DNA of 64,000 nucleotides from Chrysomallon squamiferum (GCA_012295275.1 CM022667.1:4454708-4518707), one strand, 5' to 3'. Shown: positions 43,320 through 56,700, numbered from the stretch's first letter. Made by a program: numbers and translations. Notes: a model not told the origin generated them from the sequence alone.

Positions 43320-43800
43320 AGTTATTAAAGGATATTTCGTCGCGGTAAGAACTGCGACAATTTGTTGTTGGTACGACATCGCTGCAGGCGCGCATTTAAG
43401 CCCCGACCCACAGTCTTTGGTGGGTACTGAAGCGAGGCTCTGGCAAACAGTGCTAGAGTTACCTGCCTTGGGCTAGACACTTGATTTATTCTCGACAAAT
43501 GCGCCTGGCGTGTTCTTTGTTCCAAAGATTAGGTAATAATTGAAGGCGCCCGGGGAAATATCCAAAATTTTAACGTCTCTGGCAGACTTAATTCCAAAAT
43601 GACTGCCTCTAATTTGTTCAAATTTGCGATATTTCCCCAGGCGAGCGCCGCCCATCTGGGATAATTGCTTGTATCTCTTGATCCACGAGTATATGCATGT
43701 ACATTACTCTTGGTTCTGCTGTGAGCAAAAACTATCCGCTCACGCTTGATTTTCATACGCACGGGTTGCAGATTTGTCTTCTCAATTCTCAATATTAACA
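43320..43800. promoter_or_regulatory. Candidate regulatory island upstream of KCTD1/15
   Basis: About 480 bases, clearly richer in GC than its surroundings and without simple repeats. It contains an inverted pair, GGGGAAATATCC at 43552-43563 and GATATTTCCCC at 43628-43638. Open frames on the minus strand (43325-43801) have no recognised domain. I read it as a possible conserved enhancer; conservation was not tested. Confidence 0.35.
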
Positions 43801-44209
43801 TGACTTTTACTATGCCGGAATAAAACAGATGCGTCGTACCAGCAATAATAATAATAATATATGTATGTTTGTTGGTACCTGGGTTTGGAAAGTTGAAGAG
43901 AAATACGTAACTATGATTCTATGCGTCGATGGTTTTGGTGTGAAGTTATTGCTTTTTAGACCGACCGCAGTTTTAATGCGACTCCAAAGTTAATTAACTG
44001 ATTGATTTTTTCTGCTTATTTATCAGACTTGAATAAACGACCGAAACGTCCAAGACTTGATGACGAAAGTAGTTTAATTATAATAATAATAATAGTTATC
44101 TGTGTTACGTCCATATGTTACGTGCGCGTGTCCGTATTAAAATGTATGTAAATAATACTTTTGTTCTGCTACGAATTAAAAACATCATACATAATTACTT
44201 TAGAGACTG

Positions 44210-44245
<36 letters not shown>

Positions 44246-45108
44246 GGCGAAGCATTACTCATGACTTTTCCTTTCAATTGATAATGATTAATTTAGGTTA
44301 ACTTTTACAATTTATTATTCTTTTAGCAATTTACGGGGGGGGGTAATATAATGATACAGACATCATTTCCGTCGAAGTTATTAATTTATCATTTACCAAA
44401 CTGGAATACATGCCGGAAATAATTATGCACAAAAGAGGCCAATTTCATTCCTAAGTTTATATATTATTATTATTGTTGTTTTTGTTATTATTATTAATGT
44501 TTGCTTGTGTTCATCAAAGAGGATGTAAAATATTTGTTCTCGTACACAACGCAAAAAAAAAAAAAATCTTAAAAAAAATCTAAAATCTGATTTAAAAAAA
44601 AAAAAAAAAAAAAAATTATTTCTTCGTTAACGCCACTTCTGTGTACTTTTAACATAAGAACAAAAAGTCGGGTATTAATATTATTTCACCTGAATTATTT
44701 TTACCTGTCATGTTTTTCACTAGAACTTTCTTTATTTTATCATAAACAGTGAAAATTATCTCTACATGATTAACTGTGCTTACAATACTACATTTCATTA
44801 ATTATTCTTGTAAATAACAATAAAATGTATATATATATTTATACATGTATATATACAGCCATCCATCCATCCATCCATACATACATACATATCCATACGT
44901 ACATAATACAGGCATACATTAATACATACAAACATGCATATATCAAAACAGTAAAGGTAATTCGTCAAGGTAATAATCCATTCTTTCATGAAATAATCAA
45001 GTCAATAAATCTCATGTGATACTTTTGTCGACATGAGTGTTTTTATTGATCCTCTGTAGATATTTAATCATTTATACATATATATATATATTAAAAAATA
45101 TATATATT

Positions 45109-45146
<38 letters not shown>

Positions 45147-45299
45147 AATTCTTATTTTCTGGCCACTAAAGTTTCTCTGTTAAAGCGCGGCCGCCACGCT
45201 ACTTACGTAACCGAACTCCGCATTTTAGCGCCTACCTATTACGCCATCCCATATATTTATCATCTTCCTCTTTATTTTATTTTATCTTTTTTTTTTTTT

Positions 45300-45632
45300 T
45301 TTTTTTTTACCCTTCACCGTGGCCACAGCTGCAACGTTACTCTCTCGATCGTCTCCATGACATCCATTATACTTGCTCAAAACGAGGATTTAGCCCCGAG
45401 GCATACCCGCAAGTGAAAAACCGCTCGGTTGCCATTCCCGGCTCATTTCAGTGGAGATACACAGCTAGCGCTGGCGGATTTCTCAAACATGCGTTTTGTC
45501 AGCTCACGTCTACCTTGTGTGATTACAAACTCCTCATAGGTCTGTCTCCTTCCCGGCCGAAACGTCTTTCAGCTGTAATTCCGTGGCTTGTTCGTTTGTT
45601 TGTTGTTGTTGGGGTTTTTTTTGGATCTAGAA
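45300..45632 (+). promoter_or_regulatory. Probable promoter and noncoding first exon of KCTD1/15
   Basis: After a poly-T run, about 330 bases have balanced GC and many CpGs and end at a strong AGAAG|GTGAGT donor (exon end 45632). Upstream 45180-45250 is also CpG-rich. The coding exon 2 of the KCTD gene has an acceptor 3 kb downstream, so this fits a 5' UTR exon. No in-frame start links to the KCTD reading frame. Confidence 0.4.
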
Positions 45633-46779
45633 GGTGAGTGGTTTAATAATTTACTAATATTCTTGGGTTAAAATTGTGAACTTAAATGAAGTGTGTTTGT
45701 AACTCGAACGTAAATACAAGCTAGTTCTGACTGTTAAGTTGTTTTAGAGAGATGTAAAATGAGTGTTTGTTAAGAGTTTATATCTGTTTTGTGTGTTGTT
45801 TTGAATTCAGTATTGGAAAGAGATTGGGGAGGGGATGTTCCTGGGAAATGACAATTGCTGATACTTTTCGATAACCTAAGGAAATATTCTAGCGAACACA
45901 TTTGTTAATATTATTGTCTAAAATTCAGTATTTGTTTGTTATTATTATTATATTATTATTATTATTATTATTCATCTTTAAAAAATAATTTAAAAAAAAA
46001 AATACTGTAATGATTGTTTGAAAATATTTATAATATTTTACAAAGAGTCATGTAGTACATTTTACCTGTGTTTGACCTATGTGAACGCGTGTAAGAAAGT
46101 CTTGTTAAACAGAATCTGTTTTTAAAGTCGCGCAGACGTATTGCGGGTGCATTGTCAGTGGGCGCACGCGCACACGTTTGTGAATAATTTGTGTGTGTGT
46201 GTGTGTGTGTGTGTTGCTAAGTTACAGTAAATCAAAGGTTTATCAGTTAAAAAAAACTATTTACAATTAGTCTAATTCAAACAGCATTAATTATGGACAT
46301 GGCTTATATATTTAACTAACACGTTTGTTTGTCTTCGCTTTTAAGTTCTTTTTTTTTTTTCTTCTCTTTTTTTATAAATAATTCAGATAAGATAACAAAG
46401 ACTGCATTGTGCAGTGCACGTTATTGTAAAAATATTCGCTTTGTCATCATTAAAGGTTACACAGTTATATAAACTATTCTTTGTAGTTTACTTGGAAACA
46501 ATGTATTCAAATATAAACACAGGTATGTGCTTCGTTTTAATATGTCATATATAAAGTGAAAAGCAACAGATTTAACAAGACTTCAAAAATATCAGTGATT
46601 ATGAAAACGAGGATTAGTGTCTGACATATAATGTTTATTATTTAGCGTGAATGTTATCACTATCAGATTATGTCATAGGATACTGTCATATCAGATATTT
46701 TATAGTAATAATGTTCGTATGAACCAAAGTTGATACGTCATCTCGTAGACAACTATTTTTATAATTATAATTTATTTAA

Positions 46780-47225
46780 TTTTACGACTGGGCTTATTAC
46801 GATCCGGCGTTTCGTGATTATAATCTTTCTTTCTTTCTCGCCAGTGTACAACATAGTTTCTCTCTACATTTCCTGTTCCATTTCTTACTTTATTTACGAC
46901 TGGCGTATTCCTATTTGGCACCAGACTTATGGTTACGATTATTTGCACGTTACGATCTGACGTAATTCTATTTACGACATTGTCTATTCAAATTTCGACC
47001 TGTCTTGTTCTCATTTACGATCTGACTTATTCACACTGGTGATTATGTTTGTTCCCGTGTTATGATTTGCCTCACAGCAATGTTAAATCAGGCTTATTCC
47101 TATTTGCTGTCTGAATTATTCCTATTTACAATCAGGCTTACGTATTTCCATACACTGCAGTCTATTTTATTTACGATTTGAATTATATTCCCACTTAAGA
47201 TCTGGCTTATTCCCATTTATATTAT
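46780..47225. repeat. Degenerate ~25-bp tandem repeat
   Basis: A motif near ATTTACGATCTGACTTATTCC recurs 12 or more times with heavy divergence, for example TTTACGACTGGCGTATTCC, TTTACGATCTGACTTATTC, TTTACAATCAGGCTTACG and AAGATCTGGCTTATTCCCA. It looks like an old minisatellite. Confidence 0.75.
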
Positions 47226-47370
47226 TCATTATATTTTAATTCATAACGTAATGCTATTATAATTTTTCCTATTGTCGTCTGTATGTATTTATCGCTATGT
47301 AAATAGATTTTATCGATACAGATTTGTGAGAAAAAATATAATAAATAGATAAAAAGATGAATATTTGAAC

Positions 47371-47418
<48 letters not shown>

Positions 47419-48435
47419 TTAAATTATTTTAGTCATGTATTTATTTATCATCACGTGCCTGTGAAATATATAATGTTTTCTACAACGACAGTGATATTAA
47501 ATTTAATATGATACCACCAAAACACTGACAGAATTATGACTAAGCATTTCCTGCTCTGGGGCACGAAAATGTTGTTCAGTTTTACACCCCCGAGGCTCCC
47601 CCCACTGGCCACAGTCGCGAAGATGTGATCACGTCCTGAAGGGAATTTTGTTATTGCCTTCTTGTTTCACGTTCTATTTTCTTCAACCAAAAAGTGCACA
47701 AATTTGTAGCAGATTTTTATCTTTGGCCGGGTCGTGACCTTGTCACCTTGCGTAGCTACTGACACCACAGAGTGAAAGATTTTAATATAAACGTTTTAAT
47801 AATAACAGTAATGATGATGATGATGATGATTATAACAACAAAAGGATATAATAATGACGATGACGAAAACAACAAGGATTTATTAAGTTATTATGATAAT
47901 TCTGTAAATGGTAAAATGAAGTTGGTTCACAGTGACGAATAACTTTAGAAATTAAGAATATTTATTTTTATTATTATTTTACATACATACACACATACAT
48001 GTTTTTATATATGTATATGTATGTATGTATGAAAATAAAATATTCATGGAGCAGTGGTTGGAATGGGAAATATTTCTATTTGCGCCCTGATGAGAACTGA
48101 TCCATCAAACTATCAGTCCTCAAAGAAAGATTCCCAGCTTAAACGAATTTCATAACAGAAGAGGGGAAATTTAAAAACAGTTCTTAAACGTATTTGATAT
48201 TTTGTAGTCCATTAACAGCAGCATGCCAACAACCTGTTATAGCGATTTTAAAACGTCATAAAACTTTTATTATTTTTATCTGGATTAAGGCCAACGCATT
48301 GTCTCATTACGTAACCACGTTTATGTTATGTCAAGGTATATTAATATCCAAGTTAAAACCTCTTTTATTTATCCTGTAAATATACTCGTGAAGACAGATA
48401 GGATAGGCAGATAAAGAGATTGATAGATGCATTGA

Positions 48436-48464
48436 TATAGACAGACAGATAGATAGATAGATAT

Positions 48465-48495
<31 letters not shown>

Positions 48496-48582
48496 TACTG
48501 AGTGAAAGTTTACATAGATAAATACATTAATGGATTGATAGATATATAGAAAGAAAAATGATTGATATATTTGATAAATAGA

Positions 48583-48622
<40 letters not shown>

Positions 48623-48625
48623 TGG
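48436..48625. repeat. (GATA)n/(GACA)n array
   Basis: Two blocks of GATA units separated by 60 diverged bases, ending in six GACA units. It lies about 70 bases before the acceptor of KCTD exon 2. Confidence 0.95.
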
Positions 48626-48715
48626 AGAGTCCGACACTAACATTACATTTGTATTATCTCCGATTTATTCCAGTTCATCTTATAACTTGCCAAGACGTGT
48701 GACGTCAGCAGCACT

Positions 48716-51363
48716 ATGTCGTCCCCTGTGACGTCACGACCTTCTTCTGCAGTGACTCCCAATGGACACTTCAACAAGATTTCCGGTGTCCCGTGCCCGG
48801 CCACACCTACACGTTACACTGCCCCAGTGCACATCGACGTGGGCGGCACGATATACACGTCATCGCTGGAAACTCTGACAAGGTAAAGTAAAACATTTTT
48901 GATGATACAAATATATATATACATTTTTATGTTGTCATTGGTGTCATGGTTAAATACAGCCACGTATACGATTACGTCATCATTTCAATTGCGAAGGAAT
49001 CCAATGGCGGTGTCTAAATTGTTTTTCAGAAGCACCATTTTAATTGTCATTGTTTTAGGCGACCTATCGTCGCTCATAACAAATTTCAACGTATGAAAAT
49101 TAAATTATTTAAAAAATAAAAAATAAAAAATAAAAAATCCAATATTTGAACGCCGCTATATTACTTCTAAGCATTAGCTCCCAAAAACTATAGACGTAAA
49201 AATGAATTTGTTTCACCATTTATTTACACCAAAATAAGTGTTAGAGTATTCTTTTGTGTAATAATGCAGACGATTTTTATATGACATAGGTTAAAACATA
49301 AAACATACGGTTGCAGATATTTGTTGATGTTTATGAGACTATAGCTTACTAAAAATCATTCTTTCTGTCGTTCTTTAGTTTCTTTTCTTTTCTTCTCTCT
49401 CTCTCACAGACGCACACGCAACTTAGAGACATGCATGCATACGTACATACGCACTAATGCGGGCCTAAAACTGCCAGTATTAACTTAACGTTAACCGTTA
49501 TTTCCGCAATCTCTTGCCAGAAGACATTTGTCTTTTTTTAACTCTATTATATAAAGTTGACCATTTCATTCAAACCACATTAAGCAACAATCACAATTAA
49601 GAAAAATAATCACGAAAAAAAATGTCTCAAGTAGGAAGCTGTGTAAAGGTCTTTTGCTATCAAACACTATTAATTGTGGTCTCGGGCGAATTTACCGTCA
49701 CAGAATAGTTTTCTTCTGCGTTGTAACTCCCACTACTGCGGAGCGCACGATCACTGATTCAACACGAGCTGCGGCAATAGAAACATTGAACGTTTATTAG
49801 TCCCATTGTAAACTATGATCCGCAATTTAACTGATAGCGCAGCAGATGTTATTAATAATTAGATGATGTTAATCCTTTTATAATAGCACGATAAATAGAT
49901 AATTTTTTTAAACAGCAATCTAACAATTTATCAGATAATGATAAACCTTTCCAGCGATAACGTGAATGGATATTTAATTAAATAACATCTTGCAAGTATG
50001 ATCTATAAGTATATTATTATAGAAATATGTCTAAATTATTTTAAGATTTTCAATCATCTGATAGTTGTTTTTTTTTTTTTTTTTTTTTTTTTTACACTGC
50101 AGGAAATAAAATTTGTTTTGGCCTTGAGGGAAAAAAATATATCTGAATTCGAAGATAGACTTTATCGTAAAGATAAATTATTATTTTTAATTTTGCCTCT
50201 GTGAGAATATTTCTTTATTGTTTGCTTGTTTGTTTGTTTGTCAACAAGTTTCAGTCACAACCAGTGATTATGACTGATTATAATCGTTGTCTGTATTTTT
50301 GCACTCTTTGGGTAGGAGTAAATACAGGATGTGTTATTGCTAATCGGAAAAAAGCAGCCAGTAGAATCTGAAAGATTATTTTTAAACTGTATTATGAAGA
50401 AGTTTAGATTGAAAGATGAGAGAGAAGATAATGAGGGGGCGAGAGATTAATGGGGATATAAATGAGAGAATTGACAGAAAGTTAATCTCAGAGAGTTAGA
50501 ACAGATATGCAGTTCTATCAAAAGCAGACACAAACATGAAGGGAGAGAAGGCAGGGAGTTACATGGAAGGAACTTTTCAGATTATTGTTTTACTTGGAAA
50601 CGACACGTATGTTCTGTTACTTTCAATGAAGACGTCATTCACGTGAAGAATTAAAAATTCGAAAATATATTTATTAGAACTCAGTTTTGTTTTTCGAATA
50701 CGAACTTCGCCGGATATCAATACTTGGCATATTTCAAATTCATTAAATGTTTATTTTTGGCTGACGTAAATGGACGCCATTGAGACGCGTTGGCCGTGAG
50801 CGACTTAGCATTAACAGACTATATTTTAGATTTGCAGACAGTAATTTTAAACCAGGCAGGCTTTACTATCTGAGATCGCTTGCGGGCAATCTTGGCGAAT
50901 AATTACAATCTTCTCTGCCAGTACCCCTATCCGCTTTCCTCTCGCTTGACAGCAGCCAGCGATCCCAGAAGAAAGAGTAGGTTCCAAAATACGTAGCCGG
51001 CGGCCATTTTGGATCGGTCTCGGCGAGGCAAAGCGCGAGAATGTTGTTTTCACAAAGAAGAAGAAAACTGCGTCTTTAATCCCCGTGAATACAGCACGTC
51101 TTGTTATTTGCTGTTTTAGAAAAGCTCATTGACGATGGCACAACAAACATGAATATATTTTTTTTTCTTTCTTCCTTTTTTTTTTTTTTTTTTTTTGATC
51201 AACTGTGAGAAAATTAATAAATGGTTTCCTGGGACTGAATGGAGAAGGAGAGAAAATAAGCCGGAGGCTGTTATTATATACATATTCACTCGCATGACAT
51301 TTGCCAATATGCGCGGTGTTTTTAATTCTTAGCTGTTACAATCATAGCAGTCAGAACTTGATG

Positions 51364-51397
<34 letters not shown>

Positions 51398-53191
51398 AAA
51401 AACAAAACAAAAAAAGAACGAAACCTATAACCAATTCAAAGTTTTGAGAATTTTATTCTTTTTGTTGCTCTTCTCGATGTAAAATATTACACACTTTCTA
51501 ATGCAGCCTCGCTATGATCTTTTTTAGCTTTTGATCCATTGCCCGAAGCGGGCGCCCCAGAATGTGGATAATTAAATAAAAACTGTTCCCCGCAAAGCGT
51601 ATTTCATGTACAAAATACAAACTTTGATTGTAATGAAGTCTGATGTATTTCCCCGGGGCTAACGTACCCTTCTCTGTAAACGGAGTTTTAGTGAAAGCTC
51701 GTCTTAACGTTTCGTCCATTTTGTGATTACCAAGAGAGAGATTTTGTACAAAAAAAAAAACAACCTATAATGAGACATGCACGAATGAAACACAACACCT
51801 CGTTCGGATGTGTGGCCCGAGGCTACGTGTACAAATGAAAGAGTGCCTGGCCAGGGGCGGGTAATCGGATTTCAAATATACTCCACACGACAGGAATATA
51901 AACAGGTCGAGTGCGCTCTGCTGAATGTGAAATGTTTTAACCCTTTCAACGTCAGCGTGCATGTATACAAATAAATAATAACGTTTATACGGTGAAAAAT
52001 TTCATTCTTTCTTTATTTTTTAAGCTAAAAGAGAAATAAATATAATATTAGATTATGAAATTAACGTGCGAAATGACTCACATAAGACGAAATGTGATAG
52101 CCAAAGACGCACACATATGCATGGATATATATGCATGCAAACACACCTATATACATACATACATATATACACACATATAAACAAACATATATGTATACCT
52201 ACAGAAAACTGAAGCGTGTTAATACTTATAAGACATTATGAGGACCCTTTGTAAAGATGCTCGCACATTCACGCACGCACGCACGCACGCACAAACTGAC
52301 ACATACATACATACATTATATGCATTGAAAGTTGAAGAATGTGAAAAACATTATTAGTTACAAAGAAGAAAGTTTTCAGTGATCTTGCGTTCCTCTGGTT
52401 AGTAGCGGCTTCTGAGATTAGAACCCATATTCTTTAAGTATGTATTTTCTTTGCTTTTTACCTATCGGTATAAAAACAAACAACAATTAACATTCGGTTT
52501 TTTTTATTTTTATTTTATTTTTATTTTATTTTTTTTTTTTGTATTTTCACACAGATTTTCGGACTCGAAGCTGGCCAGAATGTTCAACGGCAACGTGCCC
52601 ATCGTTCTAGACAGTCTCAAGCAGCATTACTTCATCGACCGCGACGGCAAAATGTTCCGCTACGTCCTCAACTACCTGCGCTGTCAGAGGGTCATGCTTC
52701 CCGAGCAGTTCTCCGACTTCGACCAGCTCTACGAGGAGGCCAAGTACTACGAGCTGTCCGGCATGATGCGCGACATCGAGAACATCCGAAAGAACAAGCA
52801 GAACGTGGCAACGTCCACGTCGTCGGTGCTGAAGACTACGAAAGAAATCAAAACCGAACCGACGTCGTCCGAATTCTGCGACTGCATCGCCGTGAGCATC
52901 AGCCCGGACCTGGGAGAGAGAATCTCGCTGAGTGCGGAGCGCTCGCTCATCGAGGAAGTCTTTCCCGAGCTGTCGTCTGCTCTCGTGGACACGCGCAATT
53001 CGGGCTGGAACATGGAGAATCACTTCGTCATTCGGTTTCCGTTGAACGGCTTCTGCAAACTGAATTCCGTTCAGGTGATACAGAGACTTCTAAACCACAG
53101 CTTTCAGATCATAGCATCGACAGGGGGAGGAGTCGAGGGTCAACAGTTCAGCGAATATCTCTTTTCTAGGAACTGTCGAGCACTCCGATAA
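48716..53191 (+). CDS. KCTD1/15: BTB/POZ domain protein of the KCTD1/KCTD15 family
   Basis: KCTD1 and KCTD15 bind and repress AP-2 transcription factors and form BTB pentamers. Coding exons 48716-48882 and 52555-53191 join across AG|A to give 267 residues. Residues 1-35 are Ser/Thr/Pro-rich. The BTB domain starts at [20 protein letters not shown] (36-55) and continues with [20 protein letters not shown] and [14 protein letters not shown] to about 128. A linker at 129-162 contains IKTEP (K155). The C-terminal domain carries [38 protein letters not shown] and [12 protein letters not shown]. The vertebrate C-terminal tail ending IKQEPLD is absent, because a stop follows RALR. Exon 3 uses C/G-ending codons far more than the other genes here. 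One invertebrate gene likely corresponds to both vertebrate paralogues. Confidence 0.93.
48883..52554. other. KCTD1/15 intron between coding exons
   Basis: 3.7 kb without supported coding sequence. Islands of balanced composition lie at about 49670-49800, 50620-51060 and 51490-51960. The rest holds poly-A/T runs (51366-51396) and ACGC, ACAT and GT tracts near 52150-52320. Confidence 0.6.
51490..51960. promoter_or_regulatory. Candidate regulatory island in the KCTD1/15 intron
   Basis: Repeat-free, GC-balanced stretch containing GGGCGCCCC and GTATTTCCCCGGGG (51645-51658). The latter is the reverse complement of a motif in the 43.5 kb island. Candidate enhancer, inferred from composition and the shared motif. 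Confidence 0.3.
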
Positions 53192-53670
53192 AAAAAAAAA
53201 AAAATGTGTGATTTTTTTTGTTTTTTTAAAACTCAAGACTTTCTGCATCGCCAGAAAAAAAAAAAAAAAAAATCTATTTGGTCCCATGAAACAATTTACT
53301 GATAATCATTTGTCGATTATTTTTCTTCTTTGATTGTCATAGAAGACTGACGATATCTGTGATAAATTCTAATTTTTTTTTTTTTTTTTTTACTCTGTTT
53401 TTCTTTCTTTTTCATTTCTGAATTGCCTGATTACACTGAAGTCATTAATAACCAAATTCGTAAATGGATAAAATGTATAGTTATTTAGAACAATACTGGA
53501 TAGAGAACTGACAATATATATATATGTACTACAAAGATCTGTGTATATTTTAACATCAAGTGCTTTGTGGAGTTTAATAGATACATTTATGAAAACAGTT
53601 CTATTTAAGCTTGTTTCATGATATACACATATTATGAACTACCATTTGCTGTGACTTATTATAAACTATT

Positions 53671-53712
<42 letters not shown>

Positions 53713-56700
53713 ATTATTTTTACTTCTTCTTTTTTATTGTTTTCTTTCTTTTATCTTTCTTATTATTTTTTTTTTTTTACTTTTCTTTTCTTTTTTCTTT
53801 TTTAATTAATTGTGTTCTTTTCGTCGGAAATACTGTGTTTTACCAAAAATATAAATAAATATAAATATAAAAATAAATAATCTCTATCTTCATTTGAGTT
53901 GTTTTAACGTGAAAATAAAAATTTAACTAACGTTATAACAATGTTGCAGTCTTTATTTTCCATAACATGGAAGACGCTTGAAGTTCAGAAAACGTGTCGA
54001 TGTTTAGGGTGTTATTTTATTTATTTTATTTTATTAATTATTTTTTCTTATTTATTATTTTTTAAATTTATTTTTATTTATTTGTCCATGATTCTTTATT
54101 TTTATATTTTTTAATTGGTTTTATCTGTAAGTTGAAACTGTATTCGTAGAAGAACGTTCGTAACTGCGTTCGTAACTGCGTTCGTAAACAAAATGTAAGA
54201 AAAGATTCAAACGAAACAAAAATAACCAAAACCTAGTTTAATACAACACGGCTTAGATAGTATGGCGTAACCACACAATACTGATTCTAAATTTTAATGA
54301 AACATGAAAAGGACATCTCTAAGCTACGCGTGTTTTAGTAATAGTTTTATAACTCTGTGACGTTCTGTATTAAATTTGAAACATAGATCAAAGTAGATGT
54401 ACGACAAATATCAAATTTTATACATTAAAAAAAAAAAATCTTTACAAAGAGCGTAATTATAACGTTGGTTATAGATATGTATTTTTTTTAGGAGGGATTG
54501 GATATACAGGTATGTTTAAAGAAAAACATCTTGGCATTACGCAGAACTGGCAGATTACAAAAATGTTGTCAGTATTACATAAAACTGTAAATTGATTTCA
54601 GATATTCGGTAAAACACTGTATTAAAACAACAAGTTCGTATAATTACGCGAAGGAAACGAAAATATTTCAAAATGTTAAAATTATTAACGATACTATTGA
54701 AAATATATTTAAATAAAATTCTCTTAATTAATACGTGCAAATATTTTTTTCTTCTTCTTCTTTATTAGTGTATGTGTATACATATAATGCAAATTCATCT
54801 AATACTACATATAAATGTAGATTTTAAAATGTAATTATTTATATGTGTATCTACAATCTATCTGTTGGCTCTAGTTTGTCATCTTTACATCTACCATTAA
54901 GCATTTTCATGTTGATATAAATGGATTTATATAGTTATTACTAGTGATACGAACACAGATGTGGATAATAATAATAAATGCATAATAAAGAAAGATAAAG
55001 AAGAGGAAAATAAATAATACCAATTAAATGATGATTATTATTTTTTTTTTTATTTTTTTTTATTTTTTTTTAGTGTGTATGTGTATGTGTGTGTGGTTGT
55101 TACTATCATAACTTTGAAATGTTATGTCCAAAGAAATTATTCCGAACTATTATTGAATTTTACTTTCTTATCGTAACGGGTCTTACTTTTCACGTTCATT
55201 TATTTATTTATTTACTTGGTTATACTTTTTTCTAAATTTAATTATTTTTATTTTATCGTATTATGGGATAGATGATACGAGTTAAGGCAAAAACTGAAGT
55301 CACATTAAAGGCTTTAACGAGTTAGATTTATTTTTAGAGAGTTGTTTCCCTTGCAGCTAGCAGACATAATCGTAGTTAGAACAATTTGGTATGTTTTACA
55401 AAAAAGAGATATCTTTAACAATAAAAATTCTACTTTTTTTTCCATCACCATTTCTTCTACTGCTAACAGCTAACAACAACAATTGTGACAGACGTGCAAC
55501 TACCGAAAATGTAGTCAGCAGAACTAGGAAATAGTTAGTCCCTTCTGTAGTCTCTGTAAATGTTTCCACGTCGAATTTTATTTACTCTCTCATTGCTCTT
55601 TAAAACAACAATAATAATGATGATGATGATGATGATGATGATGATGTTGTTACTTTCACTATCACAAAGTATTGTTTAAATTATTTGATATTTTAATTAC
55701 ATCAATGAGTGAAAAGGAAAAGAATTTTATTTACATTGCACTATATTTCTAACATACAGGTACCGGACCAATTATCCGGACACCTTGGGGTGCGAGGCAT
55801 CCCGGATTTCTGGTACCAAGGCATCTAAATACGTAAATAATTAGGCATAAACATTTTAAAATTAAGAACATAAAGAAAATTGACGATACACAACTATGGC
55901 GACTTGACATGTAAACAATGCGGCGAGTGAATGAACGCCACGCGGCTCGAAAGTGTAGTTCCGGTCTGGTGAGGACAACACCCGCGCGCGTTAAGTATAC
56001 AAATAGCGCCAGGGAAAAAACGTCCGGTTTTCTGGTGTTTCCTGTACTATTACCATGATTAAAGTGAGAAGAAACTATTTCCGCCCGAGATGACTTTAGA
56101 TTACAAACACAATTCCCTAAGTACAAAAGCCATTTGTTTATATTTAAAATGATCCTGGAGCACTGGCGTTGATAAGACGTGTTGCTATTGGCTTTTTCGG
56201 GTTATTTTATAACGGGTTAGGTTTTTTTTCATGAGAAATTGTTATTGAAGGTACTGTTTCAATCTTTAATTTTTTTTTTAAAGTTATTTAACAGTATTTA
56301 AATAATGGATTATTATTCAAATTTATTATTTTGTTTTGATGTTTATGATGTTCACTAAAATAAAGCTTCAAGATTTTTTATACATTTTTGTCCTCAATCT
56401 GTTTTCAAAAATATCACTGGTATTGTCTTGTATCACAAACTTGACAATTAAAAAAAATTATAATGATAAAAATTGAAAAACCATCGATTCAATTCAAGCT
56501 ACTGGAAATTTGCATTTTGTCATTTCAAAACATGTTACCAATGCACAAAATAGCTTATTCTGCTTCAATTTCCATTAAATAAAAAAAAAAAAAAAAAAGA
56601 AAAAAAAGAAGATAGATTTCAAATACCAATGCAGTGAAGTGAAAATTTCTGCAGATTAAAAAAAAAAAAAAAAAATGTATAAATTAACTATTTTGCAACA

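Larger units (their letters stand above)
34844..45299. other. Gene-poor region upstream of KCTD1/15
   Basis: No coding exon is supported. AT-rich DNA with ATT tracts (34884-34942, 35236-35275, 40138-40265), an (AG)33 run (37535-37600) and poly-T runs (36660-36687, 38560-38585, 42630-42663). Several 200-500 base islands are more GC-balanced and free of simple repeats: about 36900-37170, 38990-39120, 39540-40010, 41200-41560, 42000-42130 and 43320-43800. Confidence 0.6.
45633..48673. other. Presumed KCTD1/15 intron 1
   Basis: Noncoding. Contains a degenerate repeat (about 46780-47225), a (TTTA)n tract (47372-47422), a GC-balanced island (about 47540-47770) and the GATA/GACA array next to exon 2. 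Confidence 0.45.

Noticed and set aside
43325-43801. Overlapping minus-strand frames with some charged residues
   Set aside because: No family match recalled, no start or splice context; the island looks regulatory.
45180-45250. Possible tRNA-like GC-rich stretch
   Set aside because: No A-box/B-box pair or cloverleaf could be drawn.
52607-53023. 138-codon antisense frame
   Set aside because: It is the complement of the GC-rich KCTD exon 3; the sense strand has clear BTB homology.
55749-56126. 125-codon minus-strand frame
   Set aside because: Covers the TA-flanked element; no catalytic or DNA-binding motif of a transposase and no splice support.
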